From: Multifurca ochricompacta
Taxonomy: Eukaryota > Basidiomycota > Agaricomycetes > Russulales > Russulaceae
Length of the DNA stretch: 38,490 bases
Direction of reading: 5' to 3'
Assembly: GCA_022496185.1 (NCBI GenBank)
Contig: WTXG01000314.1
Coordinates: 1 to 38,490, forward strand
Shown here: positions 9,490-23,362 of the stretch, piece after piece
Numbering within the stretch: the first letter of the stretch is position 1
Layout of the letters: each line of letters starts with the position of its first letter
Notes under the pieces: generated by a model
Database searches by the model: none
Told to the model about the DNA's origin: nothing
Seen by the model: the letters and a program-made list of their open reading frames with translations, nothing else
Translations under genes and position numbers: made by a program

Positions 9490-10090
9490 CGTCATGAAAT
9501 GCCCTTGATAGATATTCCCGAGCACATCCTTCTGTGCACGTCCGGAAAATGCGACCTGGGCCTCCAGCACCCTGCCCTCTCAGCTGGGAATCACGTTGTG
9601 CCATCCCAGGGGCATTTGAGTGGCCATTGCTTTTTAAGTGTGTGCGCAAAGAGAACAGCTCTCGGTTGTTACATGAGCTCCACTTTTCCCTGGATAAAAT
9701 GGCGGATTTTGGTTCGCCATACTTGGCTTCGGGGATCGCCTTGTGCGAGCCCGAAGAGAATTTTTTGGACGCCCCCTTTGGGGGCATGTTTCTGTCTTGT
9801 TTCTTTTGTGATGATTTACTTATGATTACACTTCTGTCTCACCCTCCTTGTTATTGAGGGTCTTACTGCTACTCTAGAATGTTCGCGTACGAAAGCAAAC
9901 GCGACACCTTTTGTCTTTATTGGTTTCAGATTACTTATTACTGTCTTGATCCATCATGTAGATTGTGAAGTATTGTACACATTAAACTACATAAAAGGGG
10001 CTGTAGAATAGCCCCTAGAATTCATCCTGTTCGAGAAACGTCCTCGTCTGTCGCTTCATCGCCCTAAAACTCTCGCTCTTGCCGCCTTGC
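9490..10090 (-). repeat. Hairpin-rich dispersed repeat, copy B
   Basis: Read on the minus strand it aligns with copy A (2060-2460). It has hairpin GCCCCC-TTT-GGGGGC (9771-9785) and a second hairpin with stem CTTCGGG (9727-9733) and CCCGAAG (9750-9756) around the same 16-base loop as copy A. A third hairpin, GGGGCT-loop-AGCCCC, lies near 9998-10016. The outer limits are approximate, and bases 9490-9690 have no counterpart in copy A. Bases 9322-9489 are the 3' flank of the first P450, with nothing recognised. Confidence 0.65.
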
Positions 10091-10153
10091 TCGACTTGAT
10101 ATTCTCTCTATAAAAGTTATGAATCAATATCGATACAGAGATGCCGGGGTAGA

Positions 10154-10301
10154 GACCCCGTCCCCTCTTTACCATCCATTTTCCTCCGCGCGAGGTTTCT
10201 TACTGGGCTTCAGCCCTATCACGTATTATTACAACCCCGTAGTATCCGTGCGACTTAGGCAAGTCCTTGCAGTGCGTATGAATATCTCAAAAAAAAGAAA
10301 A
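10154..10301 (+). mobile_element. SINE-like retroposon with 14-bp target duplication
   Basis: A segment of about 150 bases ends in CGTGCGACTTAGGCAAGTCC, a GAATATCTC motif and an A-rich tail, sharing this 3' end with the LINE copies. It is flanked by AGATGCCGGGGTAG (10139-10152) and AGATGCCGGGATAG (10302-10315), a 14-bp duplication with one mismatch. It is too short to encode protein. It may be a SINE borrowing the LINE tail or a short truncated LINE. Confidence 0.7.
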
Positions 10302-10312
10302 AGATGCCGGGA

Positions 10313-10328
10313 TAGCGGTCCGACATAA
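10313..10328 (+). repeat. 16-bp sequence shared in inverted form with 32093-32108
   Basis: TAGCGGTCCGACATAA occurs here and, as its exact reverse complement, at 32093-32108. TGATCA-containing AT-rich DNA lies alongside in both places, so this is probably the end of another inverted-repeat element. Confidence 0.5.
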
Positions 10329-10464
10329 GATTATTATTATGCTTAGATAGCATCACAACATGTGATCATTTCACATTAATTAATGATCTATTACGGATAG
10401 GAACGCTAGTGTGTATAAAACCTCTGTAGTTACGTTTCAGCACCCCTTCAGTCATAGGAAAAGT

Positions 10465-10544
10465 ATGGCCAATTTGTGGATTGAACCCAAGACCCCCAGA
10501 CATACTACGACTGGTGCTCTGACCACTGAATGAACTACACAGCC
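10465..10544 (-). ncRNA. tRNA-like sequence (degenerate tRNA or tRNA-derived SINE head)
   Basis: On the minus strand there is an A-box-like TAGTTCATTCAGTGGTCAGA (around 10517-10536) and a B-box-like GGTTCAATCC (10478-10487) at normal pol III spacing. An anticodon-like stem CCAG/CTGG encloses an 11-base loop where 7 is normal, and the acceptor stem pairs only partly. It is therefore not a functional tRNA gene. A tRNA-derived retroposon head or an old tRNA copy fits better. Confidence 0.55.
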
Positions 10545-11637
10545 TGAGCCTCGGGCTTCCGAGGTGGTTTCTTTTTGCTCTGTCTTAGGCACAACCAGTA
10601 TCACCCATGTCGACTAGACTTCAGGCACTTCTCTTTGATCAAACACAATCCTTTATTGCTTTTATAAAAGTGCACTACACTTATTTACATTAAGGTGTAC
10701 AGTTTTGACCATCATAACCAAAGTGAGTATCGTTATCTATGCGTACTAGTTATAACTACCATTATAAGGTAAAGGCAAATCAACATATTAGTTTTGGCCA
10801 TCATAATTGAAAGGTAGTTTCGCTACTCTAACCCCAGGCTGCGTTCAAGACACAACGAGAGCATGCAGTTCATTTGAAGGCTCTGGGGATCTTCTATCCA
10901 AAGTACTGCTGTTTTCTTTCTTATCTAGGAAGCATCATGACGAATGTTCTTCAGCTATAGCTTTCCGTGGTCTATCAACCGCACAATTCATGGCGGGCGG
11001 CTTCGGATCGCGGTACCATTTTCTGAGCCGACAGGCCAGGCGCCGCATTACGTCGACCTCATCATTGCGTTTTTGAATGTGGGAAATGGATGCTGTGTCC
11101 ATGATCCTTCTTCGGCGATGTGAGCCTTTCAGGTCACGCACACTCCTAGAACGTCAGCTACTGAGTATCGTTAGATCTCGGTGAGCGACAGTGTTAGTGG
11201 GTGAAGACACGGTGGTTCGTTCAATTACTAATTGTAGCCGGTCTAGTACTCAAAGTCACGTGACATAAAATCATTCCCTCTCCATCTCTCTCTTTTGCTC
11301 GGGTGCGGGTGTGAACATCGTCCAATGGTGTGACTACTTCACCGCGACGCCCGGGTGCTCCTTAATTATCCTCATCTGTCGTGGAAACCTTTGCATGTTT
11401 TCCAACCATGTCTGAATCAAGGGACATCTCCACGGCCATTCTCGGCGGCAATTCGCTTTATAAATGTGAACATGCTTCCATGCCTATTCAATATATTTCC
11501 CTGGTGCTTCCCTGTTGCGGTGTTCAAATAGCACACATGATATTGTGGTATCTGTTAGCGAACGCTAATAAGAACTACTTTTGTGTTTCCGTTGATCTAG
11601 GGGCCCTCTGTCTCTGGCAGCATCTCCCAATCCCAAT
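10545..11637. other. Intergenic between P450 1 and P450 2
   Basis: No gene is recognised. Bases 10700-10740 resemble 2857-2895. Short ORFs at 10807-11076 (+) and 10935-11141 (-) overlap and have no recognisable motif. A GTCACGTGAC palindrome lies at 11255-11264. Confidence 0.4.
11255..11264. promoter_or_regulatory. CACGTG palindrome (E-box) upstream of P450 2
   Basis: GTCACGTGAC is a perfect 10-bp palindrome about 370 bases upstream of the P450 2 start. It is the type of site bound by bHLH factors such as Cbf1/Pho4. The assignment rests on motif and position only. Confidence 0.35.
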
Positions 11638-13682
11638 ATGCTTGGCCTCACTCAATATGCTTTCCCACTTGTTTCTGCGGTTCTGATCCTGACTTTATCA
11701 TTACTCATACCGCGCCTACGCAAGCGTCACTTGCCATACCCGCCAGGACCTAGCCGCCTCCCTATCATTGGTAACCTGCTCAACATGCCCTCTGATCAAC
11801 CATGGTTCACGTATAAAAAGTGGTCGGATGATTTTGGTAAGGAAATGAATTTAACTAGTATCACGCATAGCTTTCTTACTTTAAAACCTAGGCTCCGATA
11901 TTGTACATGTCGATGTGATGGGGTCCCACATGATCGTTCTCAACTCAGCGAAAGGGACAAGAGAGCTACTTGACAAACGCTCGTCGATATACTCTGACAG
12001 GTGTGATTCCATGGGTAATCCTTGCCTTGTATCATCCTTGACGTTGTTTCCCAGACCGCAAATGGCTGCGTTCAACCTGTAAGTGTTACCGGTCACGTGC
12101 GCTCCACGTTGACCAAATTGTGATGACCACCAAGTCTCGGGTTGACGGAATTTAACCATGGCGTTTTTCCCTACGGCGATCGCTGGCGCCGTATGCGCCA
12201 TATATTTCTCTCTAATCACCACCCCACGAGCTATCGTTCGCTCGAGACACGCGCAGCTCGACGCCTGTTGCGCAATTTGTTGTCCACCCCGGAGAACTTT
12301 GTAGAGCACCTTAAACAGTACGTGTTTTTGTGGCATTGATCAAAGATACTATCCAAACAGGTGAGGGAAGTATGACTGGACAAATCGTCCTATCAATTGG
12401 ATACGGAATTGACGCACGACCCGAACGCGATCCGTACTTGACTGCCGCAAAGGAAGTGGTCGATGCTATAGATCTTGCTTCAACCTTGGAGGCTCGTCTT
12501 CTAGATATGATACCCTGGCGTAAGTTTCTCGCTACTTCATAGACCATAGACAGCCGACTGTCACCCATAGTCATCTATTTACCGAGCTGGTTTCCTGGGT
12601 TAAGCATCAAGCGCAAGGCTCGCAAATCACGTTCTTTCATCCTAAACACGCTCGAAACTCCCTACGCTGTAGTCAAAGCGGCGGTCGTAAGTTACTCAGG
12701 TGAATTATATCTCCACGATGTCCACAATTTCTTGTTCAGGCCTCTGGAACGGCCAGTACTTCTATTGCTGCCAACATGATCTCCCAACTTGATGAAAACT
12801 CAACACAAGAAGAAATATGGAATTCAAAGGCCGTACCCGGTCTCTTGCATTTGGTTACCGCCGACACTGTGAGCGAACTTCACACAGAGAGGAGGATCGC
12901 TGCTATAATCGCCGTTTATAGACAGTCTCCGCCTTTCATACCTTTACTCTTGCCATGACGTTATATCCAGAAGCGCAGCGCAAAGCTCAGGCTGAGATCG
13001 ACTCGGTTACTGGCGGCTCGCGCCTTCCGGAATTCTCAGACCAAGACGCTCTACCATACGTGAGTGCCATTTTGAAGGAAGTTTTGCGTTGGCATCCCGT
13101 TGGCCCTCTCGGTAAGCAAACGATGGTCGCGCTTTATCGTGTTATTGGAACGAGTTTGTAGGTGTTCCCCACCGAGTTATGCAGGATGATGTCTATGAGG
13201 GTTATTTCATCCCAGCTGGTTCGATAATTATGGCAAATGTGTGGTACGAACATTCTAATAGGGCTCCAGCTTTCCACCTTCTTGACTAACAGAACCCAGG
13301 GCGATACTACACGATCCTGTGACGTTCCCGGAACCAGATCGATTTTATCCTGAACGCTGGCTATCCCCCGATGCACCGGCATTCCCGGATCACGTGTTTG
13401 GTTACGGGCGACGTGTATGTCAAGGACGTGTCATGGCACGCGAGGTCGTCTGGGTAGGGATCGCAAGCGTTCTCGCGGCATTCAACATCGCTGCTGTGGA
13501 CGGTAAAGTACCGAAGGAGACGTATACATCGGACATGATATCGTACGGCGTTCCTTTCCCCTTTTATACCTGGTCCATGATTACCTATTTGCAGTTTCCC
13601 TGAGCCATTTGTGGCGCATATCACTCCTCGATCAGATGCGGCAGCAGATCTGATTAGTCTGACGGCCACAGAAACTACATGA
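11638..13682 (+). CDS. Cytochrome P450 monooxygenase 2 (OrdA-like, altered I-helix)
   Basis: The model has 11 exons and 503 aa: 11638-11836, 11892-12000, 12055-12078, 12135-12317, 12371-12519, 12571-12686, 12740-12868, 12922-13111, 13162-13243, 13300-13542, 13595-13682. Every intron sits at the same position and phase as in the flanking paralogues, and the frame is open. The N-terminal anchor, hinge YPPGPSRLPIIGN, EVLR, FYPERW and heme loop FGYGRRVCQG (Cys434) are present. The oxygen-activating I-helix reads LVTADTT, so the usual Gly before x-Asp-Thr is Thr. This is an uncommon change that could alter activity. Overall it is the most diverged of the three. The stop codon lies inside an (ATG)9 microsatellite. 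The substrate is unknown. Confidence 0.88.
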
Positions 13683-13705
13683 TGATGATGATGATGATGA
13701 TGATG
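13679..13705 (+). repeat. (ATG)9 microsatellite over the P450 2 stop codon
   Basis: Nine ATG units run from 13679 to 13705. The TGA stop at 13680-13682 is part of the run, so whole-unit length changes would keep a stop in the same frame. Confidence 0.9.
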
Positions 13706-15507
13706 ACGGAGCGAAGGAGAAAGGCCGAGTCCAAGGTGCGAAGTCGAGACAAGAGGTGGATGTGGATATTATTCTTTCGTTTGTAATCCGTTATCAGCAC
13801 TGAGATGACATGCGACCCACCCTGTCAACTTGACATCAGATTGCAAGGTCCTGCCAGTAGTGTATCTTACTTGGGTCATTCAAAGCCACAAGATTTTCAC
13901 CTCTTTACGCTTTCAGTGATCATCCGATTGTCATGAGCGCTGGAATTAGTATGTCACAGGGTCCCGGGTCCTAGGGCTGCCATTTCTCTAGCATTTCCGT
14001 CCCGTAGTTTTTTTTCTTTCCGGTCCCAGCAGCTGCGGAAGGGGAGTCTGGATCGTTGCTGTCCGTTTTTTTTTTTGATGGATTGATAGTCTTTCGGCTT
14101 GATGGGTGTGGGTGTGAACTTCTACACCCGCACCCGAATATTCGGCGGGACTGCCACTTGTTTCGCTACCTCAAGAGGAGTCGCGTCAACATCCCCTTGT
14201 TCCTGATATTGCTTGTCGAGCGTTGCCGAAACTTGTGTCGTTGATGACGGGCTGTGTTTACAACTTGCTGCTGCCAGGTAAAGTGCTTATGTACACAAAC
14301 ATAAACAAACACAAACACCTCAAACAAACATTTTTCCCACCACTTTGCTTGGTGTCTGTCAATCACTTGATCACTGCTCGACTCTCTGTAAAGACATAGT
14401 CTATCTTAGCTTCTGCTCGACTACCACATTTTATTGCGTGACCTGCCCCTCTGCCCTTGATGGATACTCCGTTCCTTCCACGGGTCGCTTGTCCCAGCAT
14501 GCTTTCTTTTTTGGTCTGTGTCTTTGCTCTACGGTGCACTCTGCGTTCAAATCATGCCATCTTCTGGACCAATATGCTACTTGTTTTAATAAGGTTCACG
14601 ACGCTTGAAAGAGGATATAAGGAAGGCGATGTAAAGCCGGCCATACCGCGTGGCGTAACGACGAGGAACTCAATGCGCAACCTATTTCCCCGAGTCATCA
14701 GGCAACCTTACTAGCTTTCCTTAGTAAGGTTTCGTTATGCGGTCGTAAGGTAGAAGAAGCCCCGGACAGTGCACATGACCCACTTAAAATGCGTAAAACA
14801 GGTTGCTGCATTCAAAGGGTCCACACAACATACCACCTTACTCCGAAACTCTACAGTACGATTGTAAGTCATAAGGTTGTTGGACCACTTCAGCACGTTA
14901 TTCCTTGTAACTATTTCAGCCCTATGACCTGATGTACCAGGGTAAGCCAGGACAGGCGCATTTCAACGTCGAGGTATCAGTGTGAGAAACTACCCAGGTT
15001 CAAATGGCAGACATAACGTGGGTTTTGTGTCAGCTGTGCATTTTTCGCTCGTTCGTGTAGCAGTGCTTCCAATGGATCGGTAACGAGCCCTTATTATGAT
15101 ATGCTTACTGGCAGCCAATGTGTGAAAGTGACTAAAGTCCTTGAACGCTCTATACTTAGGTCCATTGGAGTGCTTTCACTGTCTCCTTGTCATTCACATG
15201 TCCAGAGTTTAGATGACAAGCAAAGCACGAACCTTGGATCCAAACCCACGTTCCGCAGAAATTCCGAGATATCGCGTCTGCTTCTGGGCCTACAGTTTTG
15301 TCCAAGCTACTAACAAAGTGCTGTTTCTCCCATCGGCCTAAAGTAGAAGATATGCTCAGGTGAAAGATGCAACAGTCTTGTGTGTGCTGAAGGGTTATAT
15401 ATGTTCGCATTCATTCGCCTGAGGTATCACCATCGTGGTCCAACTAGTAGTCGACATTATTGACAAGACCCACTGTTCCCGTTGTTGCCTGGATAGAGTC
15501 GCTTACA
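13706..15507. other. Intergenic between P450 2 and P450 3, with hairpins
   Basis: No gene is recognised in 1.8 kb. Visible structure includes a hairpin at 14104-14135 (GGGTGTGGGTGT against ACACCCGCACCC, 8-base loop, one G-T pair) and a perfect 10-bp stem at 14704-14731 (AACCTTACTA against TAGTAAGGTT, 8-base loop). A TATATAT-like box near 15395 lies about 110 bases before the P450 3 start. Confidence 0.45.
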
Positions 15508-17576
15508 ATGCTCGACCTCGTTCAATTAGATGCCCTCTTTGCATCTGCGATTCTCCTCATTACCTTGTCACTCTTCACAAACTTTTCGCGCCGCCATCAT
15601 AAGAGATATCCTCCAGGTCCCAGGCGCTTACCACTCATTGGTAATTTCTTCGACATGCCTGCCACAGAAGGGTGGATCACATACAAGAAGTGGTCGGATG
15701 AGTCAGGTAAATGCAGATACTGGGTTGTGGTTCTCATTCCTCACGATAAGTTTAGGTTGTGATGTTGTACATGCCGATGTGTTGGGATCACACGTCGTCA
15801 TTATAAATTCAGCGAAAGCTGCAAATGAGCTACTCGAGAAGCGCTCATCCGTTTATTCAGATAGGTATGACACTGTCAGAGTGTGGTTGTTTGCAGTGTT
15901 TTTGATGACATATGCTAGGCCACGATTCACCGCGTTCCATGTGTATGTGCTTTCATCAGCCGAGTCATACGCACTTCCGTTCTCAATGAAATTCAAGCAT
16001 GGGACTTGACTTTAGTCATGTCTTCCTCCCATATGGGGATCGTTGGCGCCGTCTGCGACGTGCATTCAATTATCACTTCGACGCTAAGACATCAAAAGAG
16101 TATCGGCCACTAGAGATGCAGGCAGTTCAACTTTTGCTGCGCAATTTACTCTCAGGTCCTGATAACTTCTCTCAGCACCTTAGACAGTAAGCATTGCCAC
16201 GATGTCAGGCGAGGGTCGCTGTACTAATGCGTAAAGGAAAGCATGGCGGGGCAGGTCATTCTATCAATTGCATACGGAATAGATATACTACCTGAGGGTG
16301 ATCCATACGTAGCGGCATCAGAGAAGGTTCTCGATGGTTTCTCAATTGTATCATCAAGCCCCTGGTGTCTTCTTCTGGATATGATGCCTTGGTGTAACTA
16401 TCTCAATCCGTACTTGATAAGCGAGTAGATAATTGAGAAATGTTTACAGTGACGCATATTCCGAGCTGGCTTCCGGGAGCAAGCTTCAAGCGCGAGGCGC
16501 AAAAGTGGCTTCCAGTCGCCGAGAGTATGATGGAAACGCCTCATGCGGAAGTCAAGGCAGCTCTTGTCAGCGCTATGAATAATAATTTGAGTTTTTAATA
16601 CGTATATTAATCCGTTTATTCAGGCAGCTGGAACGGCTACTCCTTCTGTCACTGCGAGCATGATCTCCCAACTTGGTGAAGGTCCAACCGAAGACGACAT
16701 ATGGGTAACAAAGGCCGTACCAGGGGCCATGTATCTAGCAGGTTCCGACACGGTGAGTGAGTAATAGCCATGGCCACTCCCAGCTAATATTCGGATCGAC
16801 AGACAGTGGCTGCATTGAGTACATTCTTTCTGGCAATGACTTTGTATCCTGAAGTTCAACGCAAAGCTCAAGCGGAGGTTGACTCGGTTACCTGTGGCTC
16901 TCGTCTTCCAGATTTCTCGGACTTTGATGAACTTCCGTACGTGGATGCGGTTTTGAATGAAGTCTTGCGATGGCATCCTGTCACTCCACTCGGTGCGTTT
17001 AGCACTCAGAGTGTTAATGCCAGTTTATGTTAACATTACCACCTTGTAGGTGTCGCCCACCGAGTTATGGAGAATGACGTCTATGAAGGTCATTTAATTC
17101 CTGCCGGTTCGACAGTGATACCGAATGTGTGGTGTGTTTCTCTATTATTCAACTCTTCCATCATTTCTTCTCTTAATCTGGAGTAGGGCCATCATGCGCG
17201 ACCCCGTGACGTTCCCAGAACCGAATCGATTCTATCCTGAACGGTGGCTTGTTAAGGATCCACCGCCAGCTCCAGAAGCTGCCTTTGGTTACGGGCGGCG
17301 TATCTGTCAAGGTCGCTTCATGGCACGCGAAAACACATGGGCAGCTATTGTGAATATTCTTGCAACATTCGACATCTCGCCGGTGAAGGACAACCCGCCT
17401 CAAGAGGTGTACACTTCTGGGATCATATCGTATGTCGCTTTGATTACGTTTCATGGATGACTGATGAGGGCCGACATGCCTGTGATAGGTATCCTGAAGC
17501 GTTGGTTGCCTATATTCATCCTCGGTCGGATACGGCTGCGGCTTTAGTCCGCGCAACGGGAATTGAATCGGCATAA
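15508..17576 (+). CDS. Cytochrome P450 monooxygenase 3 (OrdA-like)
   Basis: The model has 11 exons and 506 aa: 15508-15706, 15756-15864, 15919-15942, 15998-16186, 16242-16393, 16450-16565, 16624-16752, 16803-16992, 17050-17131, 17187-17429, 17489-17576. Exon lengths equal those of P450 1 in all but the last exon, so the two are recent duplicates. The N-terminal anchor is LDALFASAILLITLS, then hinge [13 protein letters not shown]. The I-helix is AGSDTT, ExxR is EVLR, the meander FYPERW and the heme loop FGYGRRICQG (Cys437). All canonical catalytic residues are kept, so this looks functional. The donor of intron 6 is GTCAGC, otherwise the splice sites are ordinary. A biosynthetic role is inferred only from family and tandem arrangement. 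Confidence 0.92.
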
Positions 17577-18023
17577 TAGTAAGGCAGCGGTGTAACGAGT
17601 TGAGCGGAGAGAGTCAGGGTTCTGTCCGCTCGAAAGTTTTGCCTTTATTGTGGTTTGAAGTATTCTTGAAAGCTTTCGGTCACGTGCAGTCCAGGGGTCA
17701 GGCAGGTGTAACTCAAGTAGCACCCGAAGCTTGTTGTTTGCCCCCCTCCTTTTAGTGTTGAATTATGTTAGGGACGAGCGTCGCGAACGGCTTCACAAAG
17801 TTTTATATCTACTCAGCGTTTTCACTATGCATACGCGCAGCGTGAGGAATAATAGCAAGCAGTGATGAGTAGATGAAGGGGTGCTCTCACTGGAATTTTA
17901 CATTTCCTCTAAATTTTCTTCAAGAATAGAAGATATATATATATTATATTGAGTGGGAGGAGGAAGGGAAGGAAGGGGGGGAGGGAAGGAAAAAAAATTT
18001 TTGAATTTGTGTTTTCTCCCTGA
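17577..18023. other. Convergent intergenic region
   Basis: This holds the 3' ends of P450 3 (+) and the small complex I gene (-). An AT dinucleotide run (about 17935-17950) is followed by a GGAAGG-rich purine stretch (17955-17992). A TCACGTG motif lies at 17680-17686. No further gene is seen. Confidence 0.5.
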
Positions 18024-18465
18024 CTACTCCTCGTCTTCATAGCCCTGCACTGGTCGTCTCGGTCGTTTCGGAACTGTCAGAAAAGTTGACGACACATCAC
18101 GCTTAGACGATATGGAAGAGAGAGAAGGAAGGAAGGAAGGAAAGAAAGGAGAGTGAGGAAGAGAGAGAGAGAGAGAGACGACGCACTAGGATACGTGGTC
18201 GGTATGGGCTCTGGATGACGATAGCCTAACCGTTCACGAATAGGTGGCACGGTGAACGCGAGAACAGGGCCGATAGAGCCCAAAACGACGGAGTAAAAGA
18301 GTACCGGCGACTCGTGCGCCTGACGTTGCTGTTGGTCGACAAGTCAGAAACAAGCGACGATTATCAGAGCAAGTCACGGAGGGGAAAAGATGTTCGATGT
18401 TGGTGAAAACGACGACGTACGAGGTAGCGGTAGGCGTTGCGGAACGGTGAGACGACGAAAGCCAT
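18024..18465 (-). CDS. NDUFA3: NADH:ubiquinone oxidoreductase small subunit, NDUFA3/9.5 kDa type
   Basis: Three exons (18465-18421, 18328-18187, 18073-18024) give a 78-residue protein, in frame across two GT-AG introns of 92 and 113 nt. It has a short N-terminal segment (SPFRNAYRYLQRQAHESP), one membrane span (about 22-42, including VVLGSIGPVLAFTVPPIR) and a C-terminal tail with PIPTTYPIPKRPRRP and GYEDEE. This matches the layout I know from the fungal 9.5-kDa subunit (nuo9.5, NDUFA3 homologue), which sits in the inner mitochondrial membrane as an accessory subunit of complex I. The exons are too short to show as one clear ORF. It lies just downstream of MEF1 on the same strand. Intron 2 holds a (TC)n/(CTTC)n tract. 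The identification is from remembered family features and is quite sure. Confidence 0.82.
18122..18179 (+). repeat. GGAA/GA microsatellite inside intron 2 of the complex I gene
   Basis: GAAGGAAGGAAGGAAAG is followed by (GA)n on the plus strand. On the coding strand it forms a long pyrimidine tract upstream of the intron 2 acceptor. Confidence 0.8.
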
Positions 18466-18817
18466 TTAATTATATGATGCGCTGCTTATTCTCTCTCTCT
18501 CTAAACGAACAAAGTGACAGCCAAGCGCGCTACTCTGTGGTCGTGGGTGTGGGTGTCTAAGGTAAAGTCCGAGATGATATTTGGTCGTGTTTGTCATTTG
18601 TTATACAAACACGATTAACCGGACCGGGAATATATATTAATATTACTCGAAAAATAAGTATTGGGTTGTTGTATCTCCTACAAAAGCACTGTGCGACGAT
18701 AACATCTATATTTTGAAATATTTTGACTGGCCCAGCCAAGGACCAAAGGGTGAACGATGGATGGTACCATGATTAGTCGAGTCAAGGGGCAAGCAAGTAA
18801 TTTATGGCCTCCATCCT

Positions 18818-21875
<3,058 letters not shown>

Positions 21876-23362
21876 AAGGTAAAAACTGCCTGAAGTACTA
21901 GTCTGCCACTGACGAGTAAAAAGTCAGAGGATCAACCTCTGTCGCAAGGGTCGCAGGGTATCCGAAAGCTTTCAGTTCGGCTGTAGCTGCCAGTGAACTA
22001 CTGCAGAACTGGTGAGCTGGTGACAAGAGCAAGAAGAGCAGAGGAAGCAAAGCCTCGTCACGTGCGCGAGTGAGCCCGTGATGTGCAAGACGGGCCGAGG
22101 CATCCGGTTTGTGAAGATGAGATCAGCCCTGATCTTTCTAAGGTCTGGGGAGCTTTAATATAGTTGCTAGAGCGAGCAATAAATGATTGTGTCTAATCAA
22201 CCAAGATAGAAAGCAAAACCCGGTCCAGGGGTTGCTACACAGCACACAGCTCGACTATCAGCACTGCACAACTGGCGATTGATCCGAGCTCGTTACCGAC
22301 AAAGAGGCCATAAAATGTCTTAAAAAGTCTATCACATCATAAATGAATATGTGGATATACAAAGATTGAGGAATACAGATAAGTCATCACCCCTGAATTT
22401 AAGCCTGTGTGGTGGGGTTGCACGCCCCTCCGCCTTGTCCTGAGCGGACTGCTAAATCAGTGGTTACCGATGAACCCTACTAGGGTATTTACCCTTGCTA
22501 TCTCCCTCCCTCCCTCTCTTCCCTCTTTTGCAGAATATTACTCTGCATCAAAGCCACACAGTCCCACGATCGTACACCACTTAGGAGAGAGGGGAGAGAG
22601 GTTGAGGAGCCTTGCAAGCTTCATAGACCGTTTGCTAACCTTCAGGCTTATGACATACAGAAGGAGGTCAAAACGATGGTATCCATAAGTCTGTCACAGG
22701 TCCTTAAATACATGCAATCAGTATTTAGAAATTTAAGCCAAGTCGAATAAGTAGAGAAATATGAGTGACATGGATAGATAAAGGAAAACGAAAAAAGGAA
22801 ATGAAATGGAAGTAATAAAAGGCAAAAAGTGTTTTGATGACGCATTACAATAACCCATCCTTCAAACAAGCACACTACATAAGTAAGCATTGCAGCAAGA
22901 TGGCACCCGTCTAGCTAGCCATGGCGGTGGCACAACGGGGCGAGTAAAAGGAGAACGGACAAGGCGACAAATGAAAGATTAAGGCATGAACGGAGAGGCA
23001 ACGAGTGGTGTGGAGTAGATGATGAGTAAAAGTAGAGAAATGTGAGTGCCAAGTGGGTGCATTGCCGTGGCGGGCCGAAATGACCAAAGACGGAAGGAGT
23101 CAGCGTTTTACTGGACAGACATGCTTCTCAGACATGGCGTTAATTGTAATCTAAATCCAAAGGAGATGCAATAATCAGGATAGCTAACATAACAAAAGGA
23201 CGCATGCATGAAAGATTTAGCAACTGTCGTAACCCTGAGCCCACTCTCATATCATACCCACTACAACTGTTTACTGATAGCCGAAGATGACCTAGCTGAG
23301 GAGCGATGGTTGCCTTGTATCCAAGGCCCACCCCTTGGTAGCTCTTTTAATCCAAGTGGAAA
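21876..23362. other. Intergenic, MEF1 promoter and downstream of FunK1
   Basis: No convincing gene in 1.5 kb. There is a CCCT-rich pyrimidine tract near 22501-22530 and AT-rich sequence. Small ORFs at 22407-22688 and 22648-22890 have no recognisable motif. Confidence 0.5.
22058..22064. promoter_or_regulatory. TCACGTG E-box upstream of MEF1
   Basis: TCACGTG lies about 185 bases upstream of the MEF1 start. The same core recurs at 11255, 17680, 25944, 26936 and 29158. The Cbf1-like assignment is inference from motif and position. Confidence 0.3.

Noticed and set aside
10935..11141. 68-codon minus-strand ORF as a small basic protein
   Set aside because: No recognisable motif, no splice context, and it overlaps another ORF on the other strand. 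There is not enough support to call it a gene.
16187..16241. Apparent loss of the intron 4 acceptor in P450 3
   Set aside because: I first placed the acceptor further upstream by analogy with P450 1. Using ...GAAAG|C ATG in all three genes gives HLRHMAGQV (HLKHM in the others) with intact frames.
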